A stretch of DNA of 64,000 bases from Lentisphaeria bacterium (lineage in GTDB: Bacteria; Verrucomicrobiota; Lentisphaeria; Oligosphaerales; Oligosphaeraceae). Positions 17,021 through 26,127 of the stretch are shown here, piece by piece (the stretch's first letter is position 1; each line of letters starts with the position of its first letter). Location: positions 1 through 64,000 of the forward strand of contig JAEEYQ010000009.1 of the NCBI GenBank assembly GCA_016288215.1, read 5' to 3'. The position numbers and the translations under genes are program-made. The notes below the pieces were generated by a model. The model did no database searches. It saw nothing but the letters and a program-made list of their open reading frames with translations, and was not told where the DNA came from.

Positions 17021-17893
17021 ATGCAGACTTGGTCTTGGAACAACTTGCGCTTCGCCCTTCCCGATGACTGGGAGATGCTCCAGTTCTCACGGAATCCGGA
17101 GGCAGGCCGTTGCGCCTTCGCGGACCGCTATCAATACCGCTTCGAAATCAACTGGCAGGTCATCGGCGGACCGCCGGACTTTCAGCGCATGGTCGGCGAC
17201 TATCAGGCCAAACTGGCCACCGACGGCGTCAAGGACCTGCGCCCCGTGCAACATGCGCCATGGTACGGCGTCTATGGCATGGACCACGATACGCCCGTCA
17301 GCCGCTACGGCGCCTTTTTCCCTTTGGGAAGCCTGCTGCTGGAAGTAGTCTTCCTCTTTCCCGTCGGCGACAAGCCGAACCATGCGCTTGAAGGCCGCCT
17401 GCTTGACCAGATTCAGGTCGTGGAGCCCGATGACAACGGGCTGCTCCGCTGGAAGGCCTTCGGACTGGACGCCCTGGTCTCCGCCGAACATCCGCTGGCT
17501 CTCTGTCAGGTCCACACGGCCCACGTCACCATGTCCTTCCATGACAAGGAAGGACATGTGCAGGAGACCATGGGCCGACATGGCATGGTCGACTGCTGGC
17601 TGGACATCCCCTTGGTCAATTGGCTGGATGCCCAAATTCCGCGAGATTATTCTATCATATTGCGGCAGAATGAAATAAATCATGGACACCAAGTCTTCCA
17701 TGTGGTGGCGCGCCGACGCCGCCCCGTTCTGAAGGACTGGCTGTGGGGCACCCGCCATATGGAGGCCTACGCATGGATCTGCCCCGCGGACGGACGTCTC
17801 CGCTTCATGTCCCGCACCGCCCCCCAAAGCCCCAAACGCCCCCTGCCTCCCTTCCTGCTGTGCTGCTGCCCTGACCACGAGGTGAGCCTATGA
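17021..17893 (+). CDS. Unknown 290-aa protein coupled to a PqqD-like gene
   Basis: No family recognised with confidence. The N-terminal part (WNNLRFALPDDWEMLQF...CAFAD) has the alternating strands and 'LPddW' opening seen in PsbP/Mog1/DcrB-like folds; this is a weak resemblance only. There is no signal peptide or membrane segment. The C terminus carries a Cys cluster (LLCCCPDHE) and several Arg/His-rich segments (RRRRPVLKDW), which could bind a ligand or nucleic acid. Its stop overlaps the start of the PqqD-like gene by four bases (ATGA), so the two are translationally coupled and probably work together. It sits at the head of the ABC/OPT transport locus. A 28-bp motif copy lies at 17653-17680. 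Confidence 0.7.
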   Translation: MQTWSWNNLRFALPDDWEMLQFSRNPEAGRCAFADRYQYRFEINWQVIGGPPDFQRMVGDYQAKLATDGVKDLRPVQHAPWYGVYGMDHDTPVSRYGAFFPLGSLLLEVVFLFPVGDKPNHALEGRLLDQIQVVEPDDNGLLRWKAFGLDALVSAEHPLALCQVHTAHVTMSFHDKEGHVQETMGRHGMVDCWLDIPLVNWLDAQIPRDYSIILRQNEINHGHQVFHVVARRRRPVLKDWLWGTRHMEAYAWICPADGRLRFMSRTAPQSPKRPLPPFLLCCCPDHEVSL

Positions 17894-18264
17894 GTGCCCC
17901 CGCCGCCAACGTCCGCTTCGATTGGCGCCCCATGCTCCGCGCCAAACCCGTGCACAACATCGCCGCCGAAATCCGCGACCGCGGCGACGGCATCATCACT
18001 GTCATCGTGAAGAACAAGAAGCCGGCCTACCAAGTCCCTCCCATCAGCTGGTTCGTCCCCTTCAACCCCAAACGGGAGTTCACGTTGGATCCCGTGGGCA
18101 CTCAAGTCTGGAAGTGGTGCGACGGCGAAAACACCGTGGAGCGCATCGTGGAGCTGTTCATGGAACGCTATGGACTCACTTTCCACGAGGCCCGCACGGG
18201 CGTCACGGACTATCTCCGCACCTTGATGAAACGCGGCGTCATCGCCGCCATCATGGAGAATTAG
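17890..18264 (+). CDS. PqqD-like protein (RiPP recognition element fold)
   Basis: A 124-aa protein whose C-terminal 70 residues match the PqqD family: FTLDPVGTQVWKWCDGEN, TVERIVELFMERYG, then DYLRTLMKRGVIA. PqqD-type domains are winged-helix RiPP recognition elements that bind leader peptides for a modifying enzyme. The N-terminal ~50 residues (MLRAKPVHNIAAEIRD...YQVPPISWF) are an extension not typical of PqqD. No radical-SAM enzyme, precursor peptide or protease of a PQQ-type pathway is seen nearby, so a classical PQQ role is unlikely; it may recognise a peptide handled by the downstream transporters. Translationally coupled to the preceding gene. Confidence 0.8.
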   Translation: MSAPAANVRFDWRPMLRAKPVHNIAAEIRDRGDGIITVIVKNKKPAYQVPPISWFVPFNPKREFTLDPVGTQVWKWCDGENTVERIVELFMERYGLTFHEARTGVTDYLRTLMKRGVIAAIMEN

Positions 18265-18832
18265 GTACTTTTCTTGAGCTTCTAGAGCCAGGCTGGCTGA
18301 AAGAAACTGAAAGAAAGTGCAATTTTGCCAGAATCGACAGAAACGGCCCTTCTAGGGCCTCTTGCCAAAACAGGTATTAATATACCAGTTTGCACCTAAA
18401 ACGCGACAGCGCGAACGCCAGGGGCATTAATGGGCATTCTTCGAAAATCCAGGGGCATTTTCACCCCCTTTCGGACGCGATTTTCGCCCTTTTTTCCGCG
18501 CGTTTCGGCCAGCTCCGTTATTTCATTTATTGCATTCTTTTTAATACCTTTAATGCAATATTGAGACCACACACGCCCCCTTTCCCAAAAGGGCGCGGGC
18601 CGAAAGACGCGGAACGCGGGACATGGGACTCGGTCATGTCCATCATGGAGGTTTGCACCAAATCCCGCAGTTTTTGCAAAAAAAGATTCGTCTGGCATTG
18701 AAAAAAAGGGGATTTTGCCTTATAGTACGGAATCTGTCTTTTCATCTCCATGATGGCGGTCAGTCCCGCCACGCGGGAAGGAATGCGACGACAACCCATC
18801 ACACCTTTTATATATAATGGATTCAGAGTAAC
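18265..18832. other. 568-base intergenic region holding a structured repeat element
   Basis: No gene accepted. It holds a degenerate CTAGAG tract (18262-18300), one copy of the ~260-bp structured element on the minus strand (18290-18562), and a promoter-like TATAAT at 18813-18818 for the permease gene. The -10 lies 14 bases before the ATG, so the transcript would have almost no leader. Confidence 0.5.
18290..18562 (-). repeat. ~260-bp structured intergenic element, copy C
   Basis: Read on the minus strand it has, in order: GAATGCAATAAATGAAATAA; a hairpin with outer arms GAAAATC and GATTTTC and inner AAGGGG/CCCCT; the near-palindrome TGGTATATTAATACC; and a GGCCC-tagaa-GGGCC hairpin followed by TTTCTG. 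The same order is seen at 44541-44805 and 62961-63225 on the plus strand. Confidence 0.7.
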
Positions 18833-20308
18833 ATGAAGACAATCTCCATAGCGGATCAGCCATGGCTGAGCATGAAGCGAACGGTCAGCATCACAGTGGA
18901 CGGCATCCGCTACCGTCTGTTTCGGGCGTCGGTCACCGTCGCCGTCATTGTGGTCGCCGTCGCTTTTCTCATGAACATTTTGGCGGAGAGCCTCATCAAG
19001 CGGGCCGTGGCACAGAACACCCGCGAGCGCATCAGCAACTCCCGCATCATCTACGACTGGAGCGCCAAACTGACGGCCCCCGGCAGCCAGGAGTCCGTCA
19101 TCGAAGATTTGGCCGACTGCGAGGACGGCTCCCCTCTGGAGGCGGAATTCCGCGCCTTCACGGGACTGGACGCGGAGAAGCTGACCGTCCTCCGCAAGCA
19201 GGCCAAGGACATCATGACCATCTTCCGCTTCTTTGACGAGCTGGACTACGCCAAACGCCGCTCCCTCATCCACACCGCCAGCGGCATGGACATCCTGAAG
19301 CGGCTCCAGAAGCCGGAATACATGGAGCAGTTCAACACCGCCCTCTCCCGCATCCGCTCCGTCCAGTTCCCCCTTTCCGCCGACCTTCTGGCCCAAATCC
19401 TCAAGGAGGAGCCCGCCATTTCCGCCCAGGTTGCCACCATTCTCTCCGCCCGCTCGAAGGCCATCGAGACCATCAACCAGTCCATGGGCCACGCCACCAT
19501 TCTGGAGAAGCTGGCTGACGCCGACGGCGAATTCGGAGACGTCATCCGCAAGGCGGGCTTCAATCTGGACGAGACCCGGGTGGCTCCGCTATTGGTGAGC
19601 CAGGCCAACGCCCTGCTGGACACCTTGGTTCTCGAAAAGAGCATGGAGGAGCGTCCCACCCGCCAGCTCATCGCCCAACAGGCCAATATCCTGCCGGCGG
19701 ACGTCAATGTCATCATGATGTGGAAGTACTTGGACAGCAAGAAGTTCGCCACGCGCTACCTGGACAAGATGCAGGAAAGCGGCATCGCCATCGGCTCCCT
19801 GACTCCGGAGCGACTGGTGGAGCTGGCGCAGAAGCGCAAGGAGAACGCCTCCCTGCTCAAGGCGGAGCGGCTGACCATGGACGCCGGCAAGGGCGCCCTC
19901 GGCTTGGGCGAACGGCTCGGCTGGCTGCTCTTCGTCTCCATGCTCGTGTGCGGCATCGGCATCGCCAACGCCATGATGATGTCTGTGACGGAACGCTTTA
20001 CGGAAATCGCGACCTTGAAGTGCCTGGGGGCCCTGGACGGCTTCATCATGATCATGTTCGTGTTGGAGAGCTGCTTCATGGGCATCGTCGGCGGCATCAT
20101 CGGCGCGGTGCTTGGCGGCGTCATCGGCCTGGGCCGCATGCTGGCGGCCTTCGGCGTCAACTTCCTTGTGGCGATTCCCGTGGGGGACGTGCTGCTGGGC
20201 ATGCTGGTCTCCGTGCTGCTGGGCACGCTGCTGGCGGCCATCGCGGCGGTCATCCCGTCCTACAAGGCGGCCCGCCTCGCCCCCATGGAGGCCATGCGCG
20301 TCGAATAG
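18833..20308 (+). CDS. FtsX/MacB-type ABC transporter permease
   Basis: A 491-aa inner-membrane permease. One membrane segment near the N terminus (ASVTVAVIVVAVAFLMNILA), a long extracytoplasmic part (about residues 65-355), then three segments at the C terminus (GWLLFVSMLVCGIGIANAMM; MIMFVLESCFMGIVGGIIGA; LLGMLVSVLLGTLLAAIAAV) ending in IPSYKAARLAPMEAMRVE, the typical FtsX 'P...Aa..dP..alr' tail. VTERFTEIATLKCLGA is the coupling-helix motif of this family. MacB/LolC/E relatives do not transport across the inner membrane but pull substrates out of the membrane or drive periplasmic partners. The ATPase gene follows 73 bases downstream. Confidence 0.88.
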   Translation: MKTISIADQPWLSMKRTVSITVDGIRYRLFRASVTVAVIVVAVAFLMNILAESLIKRAVAQNTRERISNSRIIYDWSAKLTAPGSQESVIEDLADCEDGSPLEAEFRAFTGLDAEKLTVLRKQAKDIMTIFRFFDELDYAKRRSLIHTASGMDILKRLQKPEYMEQFNTALSRIRSVQFPLSADLLAQILKEEPAISAQVATILSARSKAIETINQSMGHATILEKLADADGEFGDVIRKAGFNLDETRVAPLLVSQANALLDTLVLEKSMEERPTRQLIAQQANILPADVNVIMMWKYLDSKKFATRYLDKMQESGIAIGSLTPERLVELAQKRKENASLLKAERLTMDAGKGALGLGERLGWLLFVSMLVCGIGIANAMMMSVTERFTEIATLKCLGALDGFIMIMFVLESCFMGIVGGIIGAVLGGVIGLGRMLAAFGVNFLVAIPVGDVLLGMLVSVLLGTLLAAIAAVIPSYKAARLAPMEAMRVE

Positions 20309-20342
20309 CCACGGTTCCACCCATGAACCTGTGAATTTCTCA

Positions 20343-20370
20343 TAACACATTGATAATCAGATACTTACAG
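20343..20370 (+). repeat. 28-bp palindromic motif, intergenic copy before ATPase gene
   Basis: TAACACATTG then ATAATCAGATACTTACAG, ending 11 bases before the ATG at 20382. It is one of the best matches to the consensus. Confidence 0.6.
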
Positions 20371-20381
20371 AAGAATTAGCC

Positions 20382-21149
20382 ATGACCGAAACCGCCGTAC
20401 AGCCATCCGCGAAAGCCTCCAAAGGCGAGAGGCGCATCATCATACGCACCGTGGGCCTGAAGAAGACCTACATGATGAAAGGAGTGCTCACGGAGGCGCT
20501 CCGCGGCGTGGACATGGCCATCTATCAGGGGGAGTTCATCTCGGTCATGGGCCCCTCCGGCTCCGGCAAGTCCACCTTCTTCAACATGATCGGCGCCCTG
20601 GACAGTCCGTCCGTGGGGCGCGTGTTCATCGACGAAGTGGACGTGGCCCAGCTGACAGCGGAGGAGCTGGCCTACCTGCGCTGCCACAAGATCGGCTACA
20701 TCTTCCAGAGCTACAACCTCATCAAATACATGACGGCGCTGGAGAACGTGACCACCCCCATGGCCTTCGGCGGCGTCATGCCCGACGAGGCCCGTGAGCG
20801 GGGCATGGCCCTGCTGGACCTTGTGGGACTGAAGGAGCGGTGGTATCACCGCCCCATCGAGATGTCCGGCGGCCAGCAGCAGCGCGTCGCCATCGCCCGC
20901 TCCCTGGCCAACAACCCCTCCGTCCTGCTCTGCGACGAACCCACGGCCAATCTGGACCTGCACACGGGACAGGAGATCATCGACACCTTGGTCAAGCTGA
21001 ATCAGGAGAAGGGCGTCACCGTCATCTGCGCCACCCATGACCACCGCATGATGAACATCTGCGACCGGCTCATGTGGATCCGCGACGGACGCATCGACCG
21101 CATCGCCAACCGCGAAGACGTTCAAATCGAGGTCGACAGCATCGGCTGA
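20382..21149 (+). CDS. LolD/MacB-type ABC transporter ATP-binding protein (1)
   Basis: A 255-aa nucleotide-binding subunit: Walker [10 protein letters not shown] (about 63-71), Q-loop FQSYNL, signature [15 protein letters not shown], Walker [13 protein letters not shown], switch His in ATHDH. The LolD/MacB branch is indicated by the GALDSPS...G and TANLD patterns and by an FtsX-type permease on each side. An N-terminal extension of about 25 residues precedes the domain. It probably powers the permease at 18833, the fused permease at 21226, or both. It lacks a good ribosome-binding site; the 28-bp motif ends 11 bases upstream of the start. Confidence 0.92.
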   Translation: MTETAVQPSAKASKGERRIIIRTVGLKKTYMMKGVLTEALRGVDMAIYQGEFISVMGPSGSGKSTFFNMIGALDSPSVGRVFIDEVDVAQLTAEELAYLRCHKIGYIFQSYNLIKYMTALENVTTPMAFGGVMPDEARERGMALLDLVGLKERWYHRPIEMSGGQQQRVAIARSLANNPSVLLCDEPTANLDLHTGQEIIDTLVKLNQEKGVTVICATHDHRMMNICDRLMWIRDGRIDRIANREDVQIEVDSIG

Positions 21150-21225
21150 GGAGCGGCAGACAACACAACCACCTTCATATATGGCTTCCGCGGGAAGCCG
21201 AGAGCCAAAGGAATTCCAATTCACC

Positions 21226-24200
21226 ATGCGAACGTTCTTTCCATCCATGAAATGCCTGGGCGCCCTTGCCCTGCTGGCGGCCGCCATGGGGAGCGCCCAG
21301 ACCCAAGTCCCCTCATCCTATCTGGAGGACTGCCGGATTCTGACGGCCACGCCCCATCGGCTCAGCGGCACCGATGAATACGCCAAGGCGGCGGACCATG
21401 TGGAGGCCCGCCTGAAGGCCCTCAATCCAGACCAGCTCATCGTGCAGCCTTTCGCCAGCACGCGGGAGCAGATCGTCTACGCCCGCCTGACGCCAGAGGG
21501 GAAGTCCCCCCTCAACCTGCTGCCCATGCGCTCCAACGGCGTCATCCCGCCCGTCACGCCGGAAGGCGGCATCACCGCCCCCATCGTGCACATCGGAAAG
21601 GGCACCGCCGATGAATTCGGCGACGTCCATGTGGAAGGCTGCATCGTCGTCATGGACTACAATTGCGGCCAGGGCTGGGTCCGCGCCCTCCGGCTGGGCG
21701 CCAAGGGCATCATCTTCACGAAGGCGGAGCTGGCCGACGCCAAAAGCCCCCACTTCATGGAAAGCAACGTCAATTTCCTCCGCTTCTTCTACCCCGGCGA
21801 CGCCGCCGACCTGCCCCAAAGCGGCAACGTGACCCTGGAGAGCTCCATCGTCTGGGTGCCCGCCGTGGGACGGAACATCTTCGCGTTCTTCAAGGGGACG
21901 GATCCCGTCTTCAGCCAGAGCAAGGACGAAGTCATCATCCTGGGCACCAATTTGGACAGCTATGGCGAGGTGCCCTGGATGTCCCCCGGCGCCCGCGGCG
22001 CCGCCAACTGCGCCGCCCTGCTCCAGATCGCGGAGCACATCGCCCAAAACCGCCCCCGCCGCCACATTCTCATCGCCTTCTTCGACAATCAGGCCCGCTG
22101 CCACTACGGCAGCAGCATGTTCTACCGCACCTTGGAGACGGACAAAGAGGAAGTCACCATCGCCAAGCGGGAGGAGTCCTACAAGAACGAGGCGAAGTTC
22201 ATTGAGGACATGGAAAGCCTGCTGGCCCGTGAGGATGCCCTGACCGCCGAGTCCCCCGTCCGCCGCCGCCTTCTGGACCGTCTCGCGGAAAAGGCGCAGG
22301 CGCAGGCCTATTATTATAAGGATCAGGAGTATCAGCTCAACGACGAGATCCTCACCTACCGCAAACAGTACAGCGACGGCTTCCCGGCGGAGATTCAGAA
22401 GCGCATTGAGCAGATTGAAGAGGAGAAGTTGAAAGTCGCTCCCAAGAAGAGCGGCTGGAACAACCTGCAGCGCGTCATCGGCAAGGAGAAGCGCAATCTG
22501 AAGGGCGGCGGCACACCGCAGCTGGAGCCGGAGATCGCCGCCAACCTGGCCTCCATCATCGCCGAAGTCAAGGCGGACATCGCCAACCGCGCCGAAGAGC
22601 TCCGGCTGGAGCGCAAATGCCTCGACGCGGACGGCAAGCTGGCCGCCCTTTTGGGCGACGCATGGATCACCCTCCACGTCTCCCTCCTTCTGGGGGACAC
22701 CACGGAGCGGTGGGCCGTCATCATCGGCGGCGACTCCAACATGCATTCGTGGCAGGACAATCCCGGCCTCTACGGCAAAATCCAGGCCGCCTTCCTGAAA
22801 GCCCACAACACGATCGAAGACGCCACCCACGACTCCAAGTTCCTGGCGGCCTCCGCCAACCAGACCCTGCCTCAGACCCGCGTCATCTGGGGCGCCCCCT
22901 TCCTGATTCACAGCGGCGAGCCCGCCGGCCTCTTCGGCATCTACAACCTGGCTCTCGGCACCGTGCAGGAAGCCACCATGCGCGAAGGCACCCCCGACGA
23001 TGATCTGGACCACCTGAAACTGGACGTCATCTACCGTCAGGCGGTGGACATCGCCCGCTTCATCGCCCCAGCCGGAAAGGCCAGCGGCGACTTCGCGGAC
23101 AACATGCTCGGCAACCAGATTGGCCTCTCCCTCCGCCGCGGCATCGTCGCCAGCAAGGAATACGTCATCCCCAGCTTCACGGAGGACAACACCGTCAAGG
23201 GCCCCATGGTCATGGGCACGCTGCAAGGCACCTCCATCCCCAACACCCCGCGCCTCGGCGCCACCGTCCAGTTCTGCCTCGGCCGCAACTATTCTTTGGC
23301 CTACAACGAAAACAAATACCCCGCCTTTGACAACCATCAGGTGCTCCGCACCAACCACAACGGCGTCTATGCCATGGGGCCCATCACCAACAGCTGGTGG
23401 GGCCGGGCCGGCTTCGCCGCCATCTTCAACCCCCACGGCACCGTCATCGAAGTCTGCGACAACAACTCCTACCCCAACGTCCGCTGGCGTCTGAACACCT
23501 TCAAGGCCCGCCCGGGCTGCATTGTCCTGCCCTCTCAGCAGCGCACGGAACGTCTTCCAGGAGAAGAGGTTAAGATTCTCTCCGCCCGCGCGAACTCCGA
23601 TTTGGACAAAGGCAAGTCCTTCACGGAGACGGTGGACGGCGTCTGCTGCTGGTATTCGGAGGAGCGTGAGAAGGGCGTCAAGCTGTTCAGTCTCCGCCAG
23701 ATGGTGGGACTGAACAACGGGCCAGCCTATCACGACCCCAACCTCCCGCCGGTGGAGGAAGGCATCGGAGAGGGCTTCTCCATGATGGGCGAGCCGCTGG
23801 CCATCAACGCCGCCGCCCGCTCCTCCGCTGACCTGTGGCGGCTCAACGAGTCCCGCATCGAGATTCTCCGCTCCAAAGGCATTCTGGACTCCTCGCTGGC
23901 CGAACTCCATGGCCGTTCGGAGGACATCCTGCTGGAGGCGAAGACCGAGGGCGTCTCCCCCATGCGCAAGGAGGCGTTGAACACCCACTCCTTCTGGGCC
24001 TCCCGCCCCGTCTACAACAAAGTCCGCTCCATGCTGGACGACCTGGTCTTCGCCGTCCTCATCCTGCTGGCCCTCTCCGTCCCCTTCGCCTTTGCGCTGG
24101 AACGGGTCATCATCGGCGCCACCACCATCTACAAGCAGATCTACTGGTTCATCTTCTTCTTTGCCATCACCTTCCTCATCCTCTATTTCTCCCATCCCGC

Positions 24201-26106
24201 CTTCGCCATCGCCAACACGCCGATCATCATCTTCCTCGGCTTCGCCATCGTGGTCATGTCCGTGCTGGTCATCTGCATCATCATGCGGAAATTCGAGTAT
24301 GAGCTGAAGGCGATTCAGGGCATGACGGCCACCGTCCATGTGAACGACGTCTCCAACGTCAGCACCCTGATGGCCGCCATGCAGATGGGCGTCTCCACCA
24401 TGCGGCGCCGCCCCACCCGCACCGCGCTGACCGCCATCACCATCATCCTGCTCACCTTCACCATCCTCTGCTTCGCCTCCTTCGGCACCCAGTCGGGCAT
24501 CGTGACGCTGTTCACGGCGCCCAACCCCGCCTATTCCGGCGCCTTCGTCCACAACGTCAACTGGAGCCCCCTGAGCGAGGATCTGAGGGACGTCATCAAA
24601 GGCCGCTGGCCCGACCTGACCGTCTGCCGCCGCCTCTGGGTCTCCCCCAAGACGCAGGACAACCCGGGTCTGCTCATCAGTCGCACGGATGCCGGCTCCC
24701 CGCTGACCATCAAAGGTGTCTTAGGCATTGAACCGCAAGAACTTACGCAACGCGCCGATTTGAAGCAGTACTTCGGCGACATCAACGACGACACCATTCT
24801 CATCACCAGCGCCGTCGCCAAGGTCCTGGAGGTCGAGCCAGGAGACGCCATCCTCTTCCGCGGCCGCAAGCTGACCGTCGGCAAGCTGATGGACGCCGTC
24901 GAGCTCTCCGCCGCCAAGGACATGGACACCAGCAGCATCATTCCCGCGGACTTCACGGAAACCTCCTCCAGCCAGTCCAACTACACGGAAGGCGAAGAGG
25001 AGATGGAGATGATGTCGCAGCGCAACTGGGCCAGCCTGCCCGTGGACCAAGTGGCCGTCCTTTCAGCGGACACCGCCAAGAGCCTTGGCGCAAGTCTCTA
25101 TGGTCTGCAGATTTACACAAAGGACAGCACATCGGCCATCCAAATCGCGGAGAATCTGGCCCGCATCCTGTCCTGCCCGATTCCCGCCACGCGGGACAAC
25201 GGCGTCTACCGCCACCTGCTGGGCACGGTGCTGAAAGCCTCCGGAGCGAAGGACCTCTTCTTCCCCATCGTCCTCGGCGGCCTGGTCATCTTCGGCACCA
25301 TGTTGGGTTCCGTGGCCGACCGCAAGAAGGAAATCTACACTTTCAGCGCCCTGGGCCTCGCGCCGAAGCACGTGGCGACGCTGTTCTTCGCGGAGTCCAT
25401 GGTGTACGCGCTCATCGGCGGCCTGGGTGGCTATCTGCTGGCGCAGGGCACCCTGAAGGTGCTGGGCGTCGCCTCCGAATACGGCCTTGTCCGCGTCCCC
25501 GAAATGAACATGTCCTCCTCCAACACCATCGTCACCATTCTGATCGTCATGGCGACGGTGCTCATCTCCTCCGTCTACCCCGCCGTGAAGGCCTCCAAAT
25601 CCGCCAATCCGGGTCTGATGCGCATCTGGCGGCCGCCGGAACCCAATGGCGACGTGATGGATCTGGTCTTCCCCTTCACCGTCTCCCAATATGACATCAC
25701 GGGCGTGGTCAGCTTCCTGCAGGAGCATTTCGGCAACCACACGGACACAGGTTTGGGCCGTTTCATGACCAGCCATGTGGAGCTGGTGAAGGAGAAGAGC
25801 GGTGAACTGGGACTGGACGCCAATCTGGCCTTGGCCCCATTCGATTTGGGCGTCAGCCAGAGCTTCTCCCTCCGCAGCACCCCAAGCGAGATCCCCGGCA
25901 TCGACGAGGTCCGCGTGGTCCTGACCCGTTCCTCCGGCCAGCCGAAGGATTGGCAGCGCCTGAACAAGGTCTTTTTGGATGACCTCCGCCAGCAGTTCCT
26001 CATCTGGCGTTCGATTCCGCGGCAGACCATGGAGCTGTACCGCCAGCGCACCCTGACCGCCCTGGGCGGCGGCGCATCGGCCGTCTCCGAAGGCCAGAGC
26101 AACTGA
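21226..26106 (+). CDS. Giant FtsX-like permease fused to a degenerate M28 peptidase domain
   Basis: A 1626-aa protein. Start 21226 gives a signal peptide (MKCLGALALLAAAMGSAQ region); an in-frame ATG at 21181 would add 15 residues before it. Residues ~20-310 follow the PA plus M28 aminopeptidase layout, ending in VIILGTNLDSYGE (236-248), SPGARGAANCAALLQIA and IAFFDNQARCHYGSSMFY. In active M28 enzymes these are H-x-D, GAxDNASG and xEE; here His is Asn, the bridging Asp is Gly and the Glu pair is Gln-Ala, so catalysis is unlikely. A charged helical insertion (about 315-475) and a second half of the fold follow. Four or so membrane segments lie at ~936-1021, then an FtsX unit (1065-1087; ~1346-1466) with IYTFSALGLAP, and a soluble C-terminal domain. 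Probably a periplasmic peptide-binding permease partnered with the ATPases on either side. Confidence 0.8.
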   Translation: MRTFFPSMKCLGALALLAAAMGSAQTQVPSSYLEDCRILTATPHRLSGTDEYAKAADHVEARLKALNPDQLIVQPFASTREQIVYARLTPEGKSPLNLLPMRSNGVIPPVTPEGGITAPIVHIGKGTADEFGDVHVEGCIVVMDYNCGQGWVRALRLGAKGIIFTKAELADAKSPHFMESNVNFLRFFYPGDAADLPQSGNVTLESSIVWVPAVGRNIFAFFKGTDPVFSQSKDEVIILGTNLDSYGEVPWMSPGARGAANCAALLQIAEHIAQNRPRRHILIAFFDNQARCHYGSSMFYRTLETDKEEVTIAKREESYKNEAKFIEDMESLLAREDALTAESPVRRRLLDRLAEKAQAQAYYYKDQEYQLNDEILTYRKQYSDGFPAEIQKRIEQIEEEKLKVAPKKSGWNNLQRVIGKEKRNLKGGGTPQLEPEIAANLASIIAEVKADIANRAEELRLERKCLDADGKLAALLGDAWITLHVSLLLGDTTERWAVIIGGDSNMHSWQDNPGLYGKIQAAFLKAHNTIEDATHDSKFLAASANQTLPQTRVIWGAPFLIHSGEPAGLFGIYNLALGTVQEATMREGTPDDDLDHLKLDVIYRQAVDIARFIAPAGKASGDFADNMLGNQIGLSLRRGIVASKEYVIPSFTEDNTVKGPMVMGTLQGTSIPNTPRLGATVQFCLGRNYSLAYNENKYPAFDNHQVLRTNHNGVYAMGPITNSWWGRAGFAAIFNPHGTVIEVCDNNSYPNVRWRLNTFKARPGCIVLPSQQRTERLPGEEVKILSARANSDLDKGKSFTETVDGVCCWYSEEREKGVKLFSLRQMVGLNNGPAYHDPNLPPVEEGIGEGFSMMGEPLAINAAARSSADLWRLNESRIEILRSKGILDSSLAELHGRSEDILLEAKTEGVSPMRKEALNTHSFWASRPVYNKVRSMLDDLVFAVLILLALSVPFAFALERVIIGATTIYKQIYWFIFFFAITFLILYFSHPAFAIANTPIIIFLGFAIVVMSVLVICIIMRKFEYELKAIQGMTATVHVNDVSNVSTLMAAMQMGVSTMRRRPTRTALTAITIILLTFTILCFASFGTQSGIVTLFTAPNPAYSGAFVHNVNWSPLSEDLRDVIKGRWPDLTVCRRLWVSPKTQDNPGLLISRTDAGSPLTIKGVLGIEPQELTQRADLKQYFGDINDDTILITSAVAKVLEVEPGDAILFRGRKLTVGKLMDAVELSAAKDMDTSSIIPADFTETSSSQSNYTEGEEEMEMMSQRNWASLPVDQVAVLSADTAKSLGASLYGLQIYTKDSTSAIQIAENLARILSCPIPATRDNGVYRHLLGTVLKASGAKDLFFPIVLGGLVIFGTMLGSVADRKKEIYTFSALGLAPKHVATLFFAESMVYALIGGLGGYLLAQGTLKVLGVASEYGLVRVPEMNMSSSNTIVTILIVMATVLISSVYPAVKASKSANPGLMRIWRPPEPNGDVMDLVFPFTVSQYDITGVVSFLQEHFGNHTDTGLGRFMTSHVELVKEKSGELGLDANLALAPFDLGVSQSFSLRSTPSEIPGIDEVRVVLTRSSGQPKDWQRLNKVFLDDLRQQFLIWRSIPRQTMELYRQRTLTALGGGASAVSEGQSN
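24721..24748 (+). repeat. 28-bp palindromic motif, copy inside giant permease gene
   Basis: TTAGGCATTGAACCGC then AAGAACTTACGC. A second, weaker copy lies at 25091-25118 (right half CTGCAGATTTACAC). Both cover AT-rich codons in a GC-rich gene. Confidence 0.45.
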
Positions 26107-26127
26107 GCAGCACGAGGATAGCATATC

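Noticed and set aside
17890-18264. PQQ biosynthesis
   Set aside because: Only a PqqD-like protein is present; no PqqA peptide, PqqB, C, E or F was seen in the window.
21313-24552. 1079-codon minus-strand frame opposite the giant permease gene
   Set aside because: Low-complexity Gly/Asp/Glu/Val product, no start signal; a compositional shadow of the plus-strand gene.
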